DNA of 64,000 nt, from positions 1 to 64,000 of the forward strand of contig NZ_JAHBCL010000020.1 of assembly GCF_018390735.1 (NCBI RefSeq), given 5' to 3'. Position numbers and translations under genes: made by a program. Source of the DNA: Fusibacter paucivorans (GTDB taxonomy: Bacteria > Bacillota > Clostridia > Peptostreptococcales > Acidaminobacteraceae). This document shows positions 1 to 8,183 of this stretch, one piece after another. Within the stretch, counting starts at the first letter, position 1; each line of letters opens with the position of its first letter. The notes below the pieces were generated by a model. That model worked only from the letters and a program-made list of their open reading frames with translations, was not told the origin of the DNA and ran no database searches.

Positions 1-40
1 TCTTTTCTGACAAATACAAAACTGTTAATGCATAAACTTG

Positions 41-120
41 GGAAGCGCCGTATACGAGACCCGTACGTACGGTGCTGTGGGAGGTCGGGAAAGTTATTTA
101 ACTTTCTCTCCTACCCGATT
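41..120 (+). mobile_element. 3' end of a group II intron (domains V and VI)
   Basis: Positions 44-76 fold as a domain V hairpin: the AGC triad at 44-46 pairs with GCT at 74-76, CCGTA at 48-52 pairs with TACGG at 68-72, there is a two-base CG bulge at 66-67, and a short upper stem TACG/CGTA closes the loop. Positions 83-119 look like domain VI: TCGGG and CCCGA enclose the perfect hairpin GAAAGTT-ATTT-AACTTTC, and an A at about 113 lies seven bases from the probable 3' splice site at about 119. The combined sequence is very like that of bacterial group II introns. The rest of the ribozyme and any reverse transcriptase lie left of the window. Confidence 0.8.
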
Positions 121-139
121 AAAACATGTAGATCAACGA

Positions 140-1036
140 TTAATGAATGTTTGCCATTGCTTTTGCATCTGGAAATATTTTCAGCATCTTGTCATTTGCA
201 ACTTCAATCTTCTTTAAATATTCGGCGTAAGCAGGGCTCAAAATTTTCATGTTTGTTATAAAGGTTTCCTGATAACCGCTTTCTCTTTGGAACGCTAACA
301 TACTCTTTTGAATACTTGCAATAGGTGACTGTTTATAGGCATCAGAAGTTTTATATGTGATGTGTTTCTCGAACATTTCATGATTTTGCTCTAAATAGGT
401 TTCTGGATCCGCGATCATTTTACTCAGATGCTGATGAACTGTCGTTTCAAATATGGTGATGTCCTTCTCCTTATCCGAAGCAAAGAGCGTTTCAAAAAAT
501 TCAGAAAGTGATTCAGACATATGTAAATCGACATTGTCCAAATAGTATACGATTGCATCATAGGCGTTTTGCTGTTCAGTAGTTTCAATGGTTCCGTTCA
601 AAAACCTTCCAAAATGCATGGCGACATAAAGACCGTAATTGCCGGGAAAAGCGAGAACGAGTTTTTCCTTGATGGTATATAGTGCTTTCTTGTGTCGCTG
701 AAGACGATCAAACATTTGATTGATGTTGTAATCGTCAATTAGTTGATTCATCAGTTCTTGTTTGTCATTCAGCTGTTGTATACGCAGTTTTATAATATAT
801 TGATATTTGGTTAGTGCCGCCGACTTGTTTGAGCTGTTGACAATATCTCTAATGCTGGCGATACTGATGCCGCATTGTCGCAAGATCGATATCTCTTTTA
901 GGATCACTAAATCGTCATTGCTGAAATCCCGATAGCCATTTTCAAGGATGATGGGATGAATCAATTCCTGTGTTTCATAATAATGGATTGCTTTTTTTGT
1001 CAGATTACATCGATTGCAGACTTCTTTGATTAGCAT
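140..1036 (-). CDS. MerR family transcriptional regulator with a large C-terminal domain
   Basis: The first 70 or so residues form a MerR winged helix-turn-helix: start MLIKEVCNRCNLTKKAIHYYE, then a QxLIHP wing and the ILRQCGISIASIRDIV segment that leads into the linker helix. The remaining roughly 200 residues are helical and match no effector domain I can name. With 298 residues it is much longer than CueR or SoxR types and close in size to MerR proteins that bind drugs or metabolites. The start has a GGAGG ribosome binding site. The promoter has a 19-bp spacer and an inverted repeat (1074-1110), so autoregulation by DNA distortion is likely. The neighbouring genes do not reveal its signal. 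Confidence 0.85.
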   Translation of the reverse strand: MLIKEVCNRCNLTKKAIHYYETQELIHPIILENGYRDFSNDDLVILKEISILRQCGISIASIRDIVNSSNKSAALTKYQYIIKLRIQQLNDKQELMNQLIDDYNINQMFDRLQRHKKALYTIKEKLVLAFPGNYGLYVAMHFGRFLNGTIETTEQQNAYDAIVYYLDNVDLHMSESLSEFFETLFASDKEKDITIFETTVHQHLSKMIADPETYLEQNHEMFEKHITYKTSDAYKQSPIASIQKSMLAFQRESGYQETFITNMKILSPAYAEYLKKIEVANDKMLKIFPDAKAMANIH

Positions 1037-1073
1037 GAATTACCTCCGAAATAGTACTTATTGTTCTAAGTCT

Positions 1074-1110
1074 ATCATAAACCAATCCCTAAGGTCATGG
1101 TCAAGGGATT
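1074..1110 (-). promoter_or_regulatory. MerR-type promoter and operator of the MerR gene
   Basis: On the minus strand, TTGACC (plus 1099-1104) and TATGAT (plus 1074-1079) are separated by 19 bp, the lengthened spacing typical of MerR-controlled promoters. An inverted repeat AATCCCT (1084-1090) / AGGGATT (1104-1110) overlaps the -35 element and most of the spacer. Binding by the adjacent MerR protein is inferred. Confidence 0.6.
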
Positions 1111-1169
1111 TATGTAATGATAATTTCAAATTGATTTTTAGGCATAACTCAAGAAGGGAATTCGCGAAG

Positions 1170-1322
1170 CTCAGTGAGCCGATTGATCCAACCCGCAGCG
1201 GCTATACTTTTGGGGGATGGTACCAAGATGATAAAACATTTGAAAATCTATGGGACTTTTTAACAAATACGATGCCGGGAAGTAGAATGACGCTTTATGC
1301 AAAATGGATCGAAAATGAATGA
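1170..1322 (+). pseudogene. Remnant of an InlB B-repeat surface protein
   Basis: About 48 residues from EPIDPTRSGYTFGGWYQD to the C-terminal MTLYAKW match one Listeria-Bacteroides (InlB B / Flg_new) repeat: the hallmark RxGYTFxGW start, a central loop and the YAKW end. The open frame continues upstream to 1014, but those residues look random and overlap the MerR promoter, and there is no ribosome binding site, signal peptide or anchor. Such repeats normally occur in tandem in large secreted proteins. This is best read as the 3' scrap of a lost surface-protein gene, close to the intron end at 120. Confidence 0.6.
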
Positions 1323-1530
1323 AGCCGTGCGTTGATTGATTATAAAAAGCCGAAAAAGTCATTTTAGCACTTAAATTATAGTTGGTTAAATATTTGAAAT
1401 AAATGATTAGAAAACGATTGTGTAAATGGTTAACAATGTTATGCGCTAATGTGATAAGAGTAGCTTTATAGTAGCTGATTCAGGAAGTCCGAATTGATTC
1501 TGCCAGCTGTATCGACTTGGCGGAAATACG

Positions 1531-1560
1531 AAAAGTCCCCAATACAAACTGGGGACTTTT
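1531..1560. terminator. Bidirectional intrinsic terminator
   Basis: AAAAGTCCCC and GGGGACTTTT form a perfect 10-bp stem around a 10-base loop, with A and T runs on either side. It sits just after the 3' end of the Crp/Fnr gene on the minus strand. Positions 1323-1530 show nothing else recognisable. Confidence 0.8.
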
Positions 1561-1604
1561 CTATCTTTATCATTTTATAATCATGAATTGGTTTTAAAAG
1601 ATCA

Positions 1605-2261
1605 TTAGAGAATGACATATTTTCTTTTATCACGGCTTATAAAACCGTCCAGTTCAAGTTTTTTTAGAATTTGAGACGTCATAACCCTTGATAAGCCAAC
1701 CATTGAAGATAATTCTGACTGGGTGATGACCACATTGATTAATGTACCGGCTTCAGTCTGCACGCCATTTTGCTCTGCTAGCTGTCTAAGCACAAACAAA
1801 ACACGATCGGTTGATGACTGTGTTGCACTTTCTGCAATCTGCATTCTGAGATTGTTAAGCGATGCACCTAAGCTTTTGATGACTTCGCTGGCGAGTGTTG
1901 GATTACCTAAAAGCACGCGTTCGTAGTTCGAGCGATTTAGACTGCAAAGCTGCGTTTCTTCAAGTGCAACAGCTGATACTTCGTGTACGGGATCCTCAGA
2001 GAAAAGATTGTTTTCACCTATGGCATGACGTGCATAGACCAGTTTGATAATAATTTCTTCCCCTGATTCCATTAGACGTGTTAATTTTAATGTACCGCTC
2101 TTTACGACATATAAAACGTCGGCATCATCACCTTGATGAAATAAATAATCACCTTTGGAAAGTGTGATCTTCTGAGAGGCATCACAAAAGGCAACAAATG
2201 ATTCTCTTGGAATTCCTTTAAATATCGGAATATCGTGTATGCAAAGGCAATTCATTGGCAT
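1605..2261 (-). CDS. Crp/Fnr family transcriptional regulator
   Basis: The 218 residues comprise an N-terminal cyclic-nucleotide-binding-like beta barrel (about 15-125, including GDYLFHQGD and YVVKSGTLKL), a long dimer helix, and a C-terminal Crp-type helix-turn-helix (about 170-205, TQSELSSMVGLSRVMTSQIL). Cysteines at 5, 7, 26 and 106 resemble the number and rough placement of the cluster ligands of FNR; C106 falls where E. coli FNR has C122. Spacing at the N terminus differs from FNR, so an Fe-S cluster is possible but not shown. It lies two bases behind the methyltransferase gene and is probably co-transcribed with it. Start choice: AGAAAGGA lies seven bases before the first ATG. Confidence 0.85.
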   Translation of the reverse strand: MPMNCLCIHDIPIFKGIPRESFVAFCDASQKITLSKGDYLFHQGDDADVLYVVKSGTLKLTRLMESGEEIIIKLVYARHAIGENNLFSEDPVHEVSAVALEETQLCSLNRSNYERVLLGNPTLASEVIKSLGASLNNLRMQIAESATQSSTDRVLFVLRQLAEQNGVQTEAGTLINVVITQSELSSMVGLSRVMTSQILKKLELDGFISRDKRKYVIL

Positions 2262-2262
2262 G

Positions 2263-3084
2263 CTAAATCCTTTCTGAAGATTGACTTGGCTTATTCGCCG
2301 TTAAAATAAATGTCTTTGGAATGCCTCGGTCAAATTGCTCTGAGGACAAATTAGGCTCTTCTATTAATTGTTGAATCCATAAGCCGGATTTTGCAGCAGC
2401 TGTCACAATTTCGCCGAGTGTCCAGTGTCTGAGCCATACTGTTTGATCGTCATCTGGATTTGTATCAGCTTGTCGTGAATCACTGGTTTTATATTTTGAA
2501 AGTGCACTTGGCTGTGCTGTGAGTTCGGAACTGAAATAATCGCCTTCGACCTTGTGTTTGCGAATTTTAGCAGTGCTGCCTCTAGAGACAATGAGTTTGG
2601 TGCTTACAGGATGGAAATCGCGTATAATAAAATGCCCGCCGGGTTTTAAATAGCGCATGGGAATTTGCAAAAAGTCTGATAAATCTGTAAAATAATGTAG
2701 GATGCCCATTTCGGCAAAAACAATATCATAGGACTGACTGGCACTTACATCATCATATGCGCAGACATCGGAAACGATGTAGTGAATGGCTACATTTTGA
2801 GACTTGCACATGGCCTCGGCGTATTGACGATTTGCCTCAGAAAAATCGACGACTGTGACATCGGCGCCTAAGAGCGCAAGACAAAGTGCTTTCGCACCAT
2901 TTGAGCCCATTAAATTTAAAATTTTTTTGCCGTGTATGTCACCAAAATGGGGTATAAGTGTTCCGAGTGCCTTTAATGGTTTTTGAGCGAGTTTGGATGC
3001 GTAGACTTCCGGTTCGCCGTATTTATTGAGCCAAGCATCATAAGCAGCTTGATTCCATACGCGGTGATGTTGAAGTGTCGACAT
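2263..3084 (-). CDS. Class I SAM-dependent methyltransferase
   Basis: Motif I reads KILNLMGSNGAKALCLALLG, followed by the acidic end of strand 2 (VTVVDFSEAN), motif II SDVCAYDD, and EMGILHYFTD with LKPGGHFIIRDFHP typical of motif III of small-molecule methyltransferases. The substrate is unknown. The frame is open 15 codons further upstream, but AGGAGA lies six bases before the ATG at 3084, so that start is preferred (273 residues). An extended -10 TATAAT (plus 3112-3117) lies just upstream. It probably forms an operon with the Crp/Fnr gene. Confidence 0.8.
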   Translation of the reverse strand: MSTLQHHRVWNQAAYDAWLNKYGEPEVYASKLAQKPLKALGTLIPHFGDIHGKKILNLMGSNGAKALCLALLGADVTVVDFSEANRQYAEAMCKSQNVAIHYIVSDVCAYDDVSASQSYDIVFAEMGILHYFTDLSDFLQIPMRYLKPGGHFIIRDFHPVSTKLIVSRGSTAKIRKHKVEGDYFSSELTAQPSALSKYKTSDSRQADTNPDDDQTVWLRHWTLGEIVTAAAKSGLWIQQLIEEPNLSSEQFDRGIPKTFILTANKPSQSSERI

Positions 3085-3190
3085 GATTTCTCCTTGAAAA
3101 AGTATAGACATATTATAACATAAACTCAATTGGAAACCTATGATAACAATAAGGGATTCGAGATGCTGGAAGCAGATGATGAGGTGTTTA

Positions 3191-3583
3191 ATGAGAATGA
3201 GAATTGCACATCATACGATGAATTTAGATGGCATGGTTACTTTCTATGTCGATTTGCTCGGACTGAGATTAAAATCCGTTTTTAAATCGGAAACTGGCTA
3301 TGAAGGCGTTATTTTTTGCGATGATTCCGACACGTGGGAAATCGAATTTACAACATCAGAGGATTTGCCAAAATGCTGTTCGGATGAAGATGATTTAATC
3401 ATACTATACTTTGACAGTATGGCAGTTTATAATAGTACTATCGAAAGAGTAAGTCAATTAAGACATTTGGAGTTTGCACCGAGAAATCCTTACTGGGAAG
3501 AACGCGGCAGACTTTTTAAGGACCCTGACGGCAATCGAGTCGTCATTGTCAAACCCGTTTTAAACGAAGAGGACGGACAATAA
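3191..3583 (+). CDS. VOC (glyoxalase/bleomycin resistance) family protein
   Basis: The 130 residues match one VOC module: HHTMNLDGMVTFYVDLLGLRL for the first strand-helix unit and RGRLFKDPDGNRVVIVKP for the second. The metal-ligand pattern of such proteins (His early, Glu late) is only partly visible, so activity cannot be predicted. ATG codons exist further upstream, but the sequence GAGGTG ends four bases before 3191 and the VOC fold begins directly there, so this start is chosen. It is divergent from the methyltransferase gene and ten bases ahead of the next gene. Confidence 0.7.
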   Translation: MRMRIAHHTMNLDGMVTFYVDLLGLRLKSVFKSETGYEGVIFCDDSDTWEIEFTTSEDLPKCCSDEDDLIILYFDSMAVYNSTIERVSQLRHLEFAPRNPYWEERGRLFKDPDGNRVVIVKPVLNEEDGQ

Positions 3584-3601
3584 AAATCAAGGATGATTGC
3601 G

Positions 3602-4123
3602 ATGGATGCATTGGTTGTCGTGGATATGCAAAAGGGAATTTTTAATAAAAAACATATAAGGGTATATGATGATGAGGTGTTGATTAGCCGCATTAACCAT
3701 ATGATTGATAAATGCCATCTTCTAGGCATTCCCGTTATTTTTCTGCGTTATACCGGCAGTTATGTGTTGACACCGGGAACAGAAAACTGGGATATTATCA
3801 ATGAACTGCATTTTGAAGAAAACGATGTTTTGATTGACAAGTATTGCAGTGATGCCTTTGAAGCGGAAGCTTTTGTACAAGCATTAAATGAACTTGGCAT
3901 TAGACATGTATACATCTCTGGTGTTTTTTCACATGGATGTGTACAGGCAACTGTAATGGGGGCTGTCCACAAGCGATATGATGTCAGTTTAATTGAAGAT
4001 GCGCACAGCAATCTTGCGCCTCAGGCAAATAGAATCATTGATTCTGTCAACAGTAGAATGAAAAAGCTTGGTGTATCACTCCTCACCACAAGCGATTTTA
4101 TTGAATACGTAAAGAATACCTAA
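3602..4123 (+). CDS. Isochorismatase-like cysteine hydrolase
   Basis: This compact hydrolase (173 residues) shows the three catalytic positions of the family: Asp in ALVVVDMQKGIF, Lys in DVLIDKYCSDAF, and Cys in SGVFSHGCVQATVMGA. Family members hydrolyse amides or vinyl ethers such as nicotinamide, N-carbamoyl compounds or isochorismate; the substrate cannot be told from the sequence. An AAGG at 3589-3592 favours the ATG at 3602 over one at 3593. It may share a transcript with the VOC gene. Its 3' neighbour gpsA has its own promoter. Confidence 0.8.
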   Translation: MDALVVVDMQKGIFNKKHIRVYDDEVLISRINHMIDKCHLLGIPVIFLRYTGSYVLTPGTENWDIINELHFEENDVLIDKYCSDAFEAEAFVQALNELGIRHVYISGVFSHGCVQATVMGAVHKRYDVSLIEDAHSNLAPQANRIIDSVNSRMKKLGVSLLTTSDFIEYVKNT

Positions 4124-4166
4124 CCTTTTATATTGATAAATGGATGATCAGTTCATTCGCCTCATA

Positions 4167-4194
4167 TTCAAGAGCGGCTACTTTGTGTTATAAT
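4167..4194 (+). promoter_or_regulatory. Probable sigma-A promoter of gpsA
   Basis: An extended -10 (TGTTATAAT, hexamer 4189-4194) follows a weak -35 TTCAAG (4167-4172) at 16 bp. It lies 33 bp ahead of the gpsA start and about 20 bp ahead of its AGGAGG. Confidence 0.5.
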
Positions 4195-4227
4195 TAGCCT
4201 TGAGAAAGATTTAGGAGGCATTTAATT

Positions 4228-5256
4228 TTGAAAGTTACAGTTATTGCAGCTGGAAGCTGGGGAACCGCACTCGCACTGGTGCTTGAACAAAATGGGCACG
4301 ATGTGACAGTCTGGGCGAGACGCGAATCTCAAGTGCAGGACATTCTACAATCACGTCGAAATGATAAATACTTACGCAATATTGCGATCCCAGAAAATAT
4401 ACAGTTTACCTCATCGCTGCAAGAGGCAGTAAAGCATACAGAGGTAATTGTTCTGTCGGTTCCGACACAACAACTCAATAATGTTTTAGAACAAATGGCT
4501 GAGCAAATAACCTTGTCACATCGTGTGATTATGGTGAATGTATCGAAAGGCATTGATATGGGAAGTTTGGAATTGCCTTCTCAAATGGTGATGCGATACT
4601 ATCCGACGCAGCCTTTTGTCGTTCTATCAGGACCATCGCATGCAGAAGAAGTTGCGCTTAAATTGCCAACAGCACTGGTGGCAGCTTCAAAAAATCGTTT
4701 GGCGGCAGAAATCGTACAGGATTTGTTTTCGAATGATTATATGCGCGTCTACACAAATCCCGATGTCGTTGGCGTCGAAATTAGCGGAGCGCTGAAAAAC
4801 ATTATTGCCCTTGGTGCCGGAATCAGCGATGGCCTCGGTTATGGTGATAATGCCAAAGCGGCTTTAATCACAAGGGGCATTAACGAAATGGTTGTTTTGG
4901 GACAAATGATTGGTGCAGAGACGTCTACATTTAGAGGATTAGCCGGTGTTGGCGATCTTATCGTCACTTGTACAAGCCAGCACAGCCGCAATCGTCGCTG
5001 TGGTATTCTCATTGGTGAAGGCTTGTCGTTTGACAATGCGATAGAATCAGTTGGCATGGTCGTTGAAGGCGCGTATACAGTTAAGGCCGCTTATCGTTTG
5101 ATGACAAAGCTAAAGATCGATATGCCAATCACAAAGGTGCTTTACAGAGTGCTCTATGAAGGAAAAAATGCAAGGGAAGCTGTCAATTACTTGATGACGC
5201 GTCAAAAGAAGCATGAAATTGATGAGAACGCGGAAAAATTGGAGCTTTGGCAGTAA
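4228..5256 (+). CDS. gpsA: NAD(P)H-dependent glycerol-3-phosphate dehydrogenase
   Basis: It reduces dihydroxyacetone phosphate to sn-glycerol 3-phosphate for phospholipid synthesis in the cytosol. The 342 residues have the Rossmann start VTVIAAGSWGTALA, VSKGI, LSGPSHAEEVA, the catalytic lysine in SGALKNIIALGAG, and GLAGVGDLIVTCTSQHSRNR. The first glycine of the usual GxGxWG is alanine here. The start is TTG at 4228, nine bases after a perfect AGGAGG; the Rossmann strand begins at once, so no other start fits. It leads the transcript into the HlyD-like and division genes. Confidence 0.95.
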   Translation: MKVTVIAAGSWGTALALVLEQNGHDVTVWARRESQVQDILQSRRNDKYLRNIAIPENIQFTSSLQEAVKHTEVIVLSVPTQQLNNVLEQMAEQITLSHRVIMVNVSKGIDMGSLELPSQMVMRYYPTQPFVVLSGPSHAEEVALKLPTALVAASKNRLAAEIVQDLFSNDYMRVYTNPDVVGVEISGALKNIIALGAGISDGLGYGDNAKAALITRGINEMVVLGQMIGAETSTFRGLAGVGDLIVTCTSQHSRNRRCGILIGEGLSFDNAIESVGMVVEGAYTVKAAYRLMTKLKIDMPITKVLYRVLYEGKNAREAVNYLMTRQKKHEIDENAEKLELWQ

Positions 5257-5268
5257 AGGTGATATGAA

Positions 5269-6507
5269 ATGACTGCGAGGACAACGAGACGCAAGCGACG
5301 GCCAAAATACGGACGTATTTTTTTCAGCATTGTTTTTTTTCTGGGACTCTTGTTTTTACTAGGCAAGTTAGGCTTTGACCTTTTTTTCAGAGAACATGAG
5401 ACTTATTTAGTAGATTACGGCAATTTGGACATAAAAGCGGATTACAATGCGCTGGTTATCCAAAATGAAATTGTCGTCAATACGAATTACAGCGGCAAAA
5501 TAACTTATTATGCTGATGAGGGCGTGGCGGTAGTCAAAGGAGAACCGATTGCTGAAGTGTTTAACGATGGCGTAGAATCGGAGTCGTCAGAGGAAACTGC
5601 TTTAGAAGTCAGCCAAAAACAAATTGAGTTTGATTATACCGTCCTTGAATATGATATTATGACTTTAAAGAACAATATTCTCTTTGCCATATCGCAAAAG
5701 GAATATGATAAAGTGCCCGCACTGAAAAGCGAATTGATACTCAAGCTTGACACACGGGAAAAATTGGAAGGCGAAAATAAGTTTTTATCTAATCGTACGA
5801 CGTCTTATACTGAAAAAACAATTGGTGAAGGGCGGCTGGCAGTAGGGGAAAAAGCTAATTTATTTGCACCTGCAGAAGGCATCTTGACCTTCAATATTGA
5901 TGGTTATGAAGATTATTTGACGATTGATAATATTTATAATATTAATTATGATGATTTGGCTTTGACATCAATTGTGCCGCAATCGGTTAAAACGAATCGC
6001 GTTGATGCCGATGCGCCGATTTTCAAACTTATTGACCAATCTACTTATTACTTTGTCATTGAGCTGAAAGCAGATGTTGCAGCGACTTATCAGGTTGGCA
6101 AGCATGTTGTCGTCAATACTGGCGACGTCAATATGGATGGTGAAATTTATGATGTTTTTTCAAATGGGTCCGGAACGGTTGCTGTGATTAGATTACATGA
6201 AGCCAATGAGTCTTTCTATAGCAAGCGGCATGTGGCCTGCACCGTTATCAATGAGAACTATAAAGGACTGAAGATCAACGTTGATACGATTGTTAACCTC
6301 GATGGCACCATTGGCGTCTATCGCGTTATGTCAAATCGCAGACTTCAGTTTGTGCCAATTGAAGTGATTGGTTATGATGCAGATTATGCCATTGTGCAGA
6401 GCGGCCAATTCTACCAAAGCGATGAAGGGGTTGTTCGAACGCTTTCTGCCAATCAGGAAATTGTACGAAATGCAGCAGCGTATAAAGAAGGCGACTTAAT
6501 TGAATGA
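5269..6507 (+). CDS. HlyD-family-like membrane-anchored protein
   Basis: A basic N terminus (TTRRKRRPKYGR) precedes one membrane helix at about 17-38. The rest is predicted outside: a short lipoyl-like half (NYSGKITYYADEGVAVVKGEPIA), a helical hairpin (about 105-175), and a second beta region (LFAPAEGILTFNIDG), as in membrane-fusion adaptors. Genes of this type commonly sit ahead of yggS-sepF in Clostridia. No transporter lies nearby, so a cell-envelope or division role is inferred from position only. It starts 12 bp after gpsA and its stop overlaps the yggS leader. Confidence 0.65.
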   Translation: MTARTTRRKRRPKYGRIFFSIVFFLGLLFLLGKLGFDLFFREHETYLVDYGNLDIKADYNALVIQNEIVVNTNYSGKITYYADEGVAVVKGEPIAEVFNDGVESESSEETALEVSQKQIEFDYTVLEYDIMTLKNNILFAISQKEYDKVPALKSELILKLDTREKLEGENKFLSNRTTSYTEKTIGEGRLAVGEKANLFAPAEGILTFNIDGYEDYLTIDNIYNINYDDLALTSIVPQSVKTNRVDADAPIFKLIDQSTYYFVIELKADVAATYQVGKHVVVNTGDVNMDGEIYDVFSNGSGTVAVIRLHEANESFYSKRHVACTVINENYKGLKINVDTIVNLDGTIGVYRVMSNRRLQFVPIEVIGYDADYAIVQSGQFYQSDEGVVRTLSANQEIVRNAAAYKEGDLIE

Positions 6508-6523
6508 TAAGGGAGGATGTGTT

Positions 6524-7216
6524 TTGACATACGCGTATTTAAAAACGAATATACAGCAGATAAGAAAAGCGATTGACAGCGTGAAACGTCCGTGGACGCA
6601 CCCTGTGACGCTCATTGGTGTAACGAAGACCTATGAAGCGGATATTATCAATGAATCGATTGCTTATGGTATTCAAGCCATTGGTGAAAATAAAGTTCAG
6701 GAAATCATGCGCAAATACGACGCGGTTGCGGAAGGTGTGGCATGGCATTTAATTGGACATTTGCAAACGAATAAAGTAAAATATATCATTGATAAGGTTG
6801 ATTTAATTCAATCGGTGGACAGTGAAAAGCTGGCAATGGAAATCGAAAAAAGAGCGGCGGCTATTCATAAAATACAAGATATTCTCATACAGATTAATGT
6901 AGCGGGAGAAGACCAGAAAGCGGGGATTGCACCGGAAGATTTGCCGGCGCTGTTGGAATTGATTTCGAAATTACCGCATATTCGGGTACAGGGCCTTATG
7001 AATATCGGTCTTTTTACAGATGACGAAGCACTTTTGCGATCGCATTTCAAAAAAATGCGAATGCTATTTGAGACATTGCCTGATTATGGCTATTCGAATG
7101 TGACGGCAACACATCTTTCCATGGGGATGTCTGGTGATTTTGAACTGGCAATCGAAGAAGGGGCAACAATGGTGCGCGTTGGCACCTCAATTTATGGCAA
7201 GCGCAATTATTCTTAA
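6524..7216 (+). CDS. yggS: YggS/PROSC family PLP homeostasis protein
   Basis: This PLP-binding protein buffers pyridoxal phosphate and has no known catalytic reaction. The alanine racemase-like barrel shows LIGVTKTYEADIINES (PLP lysine), IGENKVQEI, WHLIGHLQTNKVKYI, VQGLMNIG and the phosphate-binding LSMGMSGDFELAIEEGATMVRVGTSIYG. A longer frame starts at TTG 6500, but GGGAGG at 6511-6516 lies seven bases before the TTG at 6524, and the family usually begins close to there (230 residues). It is the first gene of the ylm-type division cluster. Confidence 0.92.
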   Translation: MTYAYLKTNIQQIRKAIDSVKRPWTHPVTLIGVTKTYEADIINESIAYGIQAIGENKVQEIMRKYDAVAEGVAWHLIGHLQTNKVKYIIDKVDLIQSVDSEKLAMEIEKRAAAIHKIQDILIQINVAGEDQKAGIAPEDLPALLELISKLPHIRVQGLMNIGLFTDDEALLRSHFKKMRMLFETLPDYGYSNVTATHLSMGMSGDFELAIEEGATMVRVGTSIYGKRNYS

Positions 7217-7249
7217 GCGCTAAGGCTTTAAATATGGTAGAATAATAGG

Positions 7250-7255
7250 TATAAT
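7250..7255 (+). promoter_or_regulatory. Possible -10 element ahead of sepF
   Basis: TATAAT at 7250-7255 is preceded at 17 bp by the poor -35 TTTAAA (7227-7232). About 100 bases of leader with small GTCG/CGAC and CTGT/ACAG hairpins follow before sepF. This would be an internal promoter of the division cluster. Confidence 0.35.
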
Positions 7256-7354
7256 TAAGATAGGTGACATCGTTCTTGAAGACAGCATTCGGTCGTGACG
7301 ACTGTTGCGACAGCGAAGTTATTGATAAAGTAAAAATAGGCAGGAGGCGTTCTC

Positions 7355-7855
7355 ATGGGGGAAAAGTTTATTGATAAGCTCAAGTTTTTTTGGGGTGTTG
7401 ATTCTCGAGAAGACGAGCAATTGTTAAATGATGATTTTTATAATGAAATGAAGCGAACGGATTTGGAAGCGGAAGAAACGGTCAATGCTATTGCCGAAAC
7501 GACGCAAAAATCGATTAATACCATCAAAACTTCAAATAAAGTTTTGAATATTCACACCAATGCACAGATGAATGTTGTACTCTATCAGCCTAAGTCATTT
7601 GAAGAGACAACTGCAATCGTGGATACCCTTAAAAGCAAGCGTCCTGTCATTATGAATATTTTGGATCTCGATAATGATTTAGCAAGAAAGATTTTTGACT
7701 TTTGCTCCGGTGCGCTATATGCACTGGATGGTCACATTAACCTCGTGTCAAAGGGCATTTATGTATTGGCACCGCCAAATGTAGACGTTACTGGTGATAC
7801 AGCAATAACCCGCCTTGAAAGCCAGATGAATGACTGGCTGAAATCAGATGATTAA
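7355..7855 (+). CDS. sepF: Cell division protein SepF
   Basis: SepF polymerises into arcs and anchors FtsZ to the membrane. The 166 residues have an amphipathic N terminus (MGEKFIDKLKFFWGV), a variable acidic linker, and the C-terminal SepF fold from about residue 70: VVLYQPKSFEETTAIVDTLK, VIMNILDLDNDLARKIFDFCSGALYALDG and ISKGIYVLAPPNV-like ending (VSKGIYVLAPPNVDV). A strong CAGGAGG precedes the ATG. It stands between yggS and yggT as in most Gram-positive bacteria. Confidence 0.95.
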   Translation: MGEKFIDKLKFFWGVDSREDEQLLNDDFYNEMKRTDLEAEETVNAIAETTQKSINTIKTSNKVLNIHTNAQMNVVLYQPKSFEETTAIVDTLKSKRPVIMNILDLDNDLARKIFDFCSGALYALDGHINLVSKGIYVLAPPNVDVTGDTAITRLESQMNDWLKSDD

Positions 7856-7917
7856 AGACTGCGACTGTTTAGTCTGTTTTCATCATTAAAAAAACAATTA
7901 GTGAAAGGATTGCCTAC

Positions 7918-8181
7918 ATGATTTACGTAAAAGTTGCACTATTTTATTTTTTCCAATTAATTATGTACCTTATTTTTGGTAGAGCGGTGCTCTCTTGGTT
8001 TATCAGAGATTATAATAATCCAATTATGCGCATTTTGGTAAGTTTGACGGAACCTATCTTAAAGCCTATTCGAGAATTGCTGTCGCGCTTTAATATCGGC
8101 GGGAATATGATTGATTTCAGTCCGCTGGTAGCACTGCTCATTGTACAGCTCTTAATGGCGCTGGTGATCAACGTATTATAA
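7918..8181 (+). CDS. yggT: YggT family membrane protein
   Basis: This 87-residue protein has two hydrophobic segments (about 5-24 and 62-86) around the family core FGRAVLSWF and TEPILKPIRELLSRF. The biochemical role is unknown; the family is linked with division and envelope genes. GAAAGGA lies upstream of the ATG and ylmH begins two bases after the stop. Confidence 0.88.
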   Translation: MIYVKVALFYFFQLIMYLIFGRAVLSWFIRDYNNPIMRILVSLTEPILKPIRELLSRFNIGGNMIDFSPLVALLIVQLLMALVINVL

Positions 8182-8183
8182 TC

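Noticed and set aside
28-261. Protein frame starting in the intron end
   Set aside because: It runs through intron domains V and VI and into the antisense of the MerR gene, so it is not a gene.
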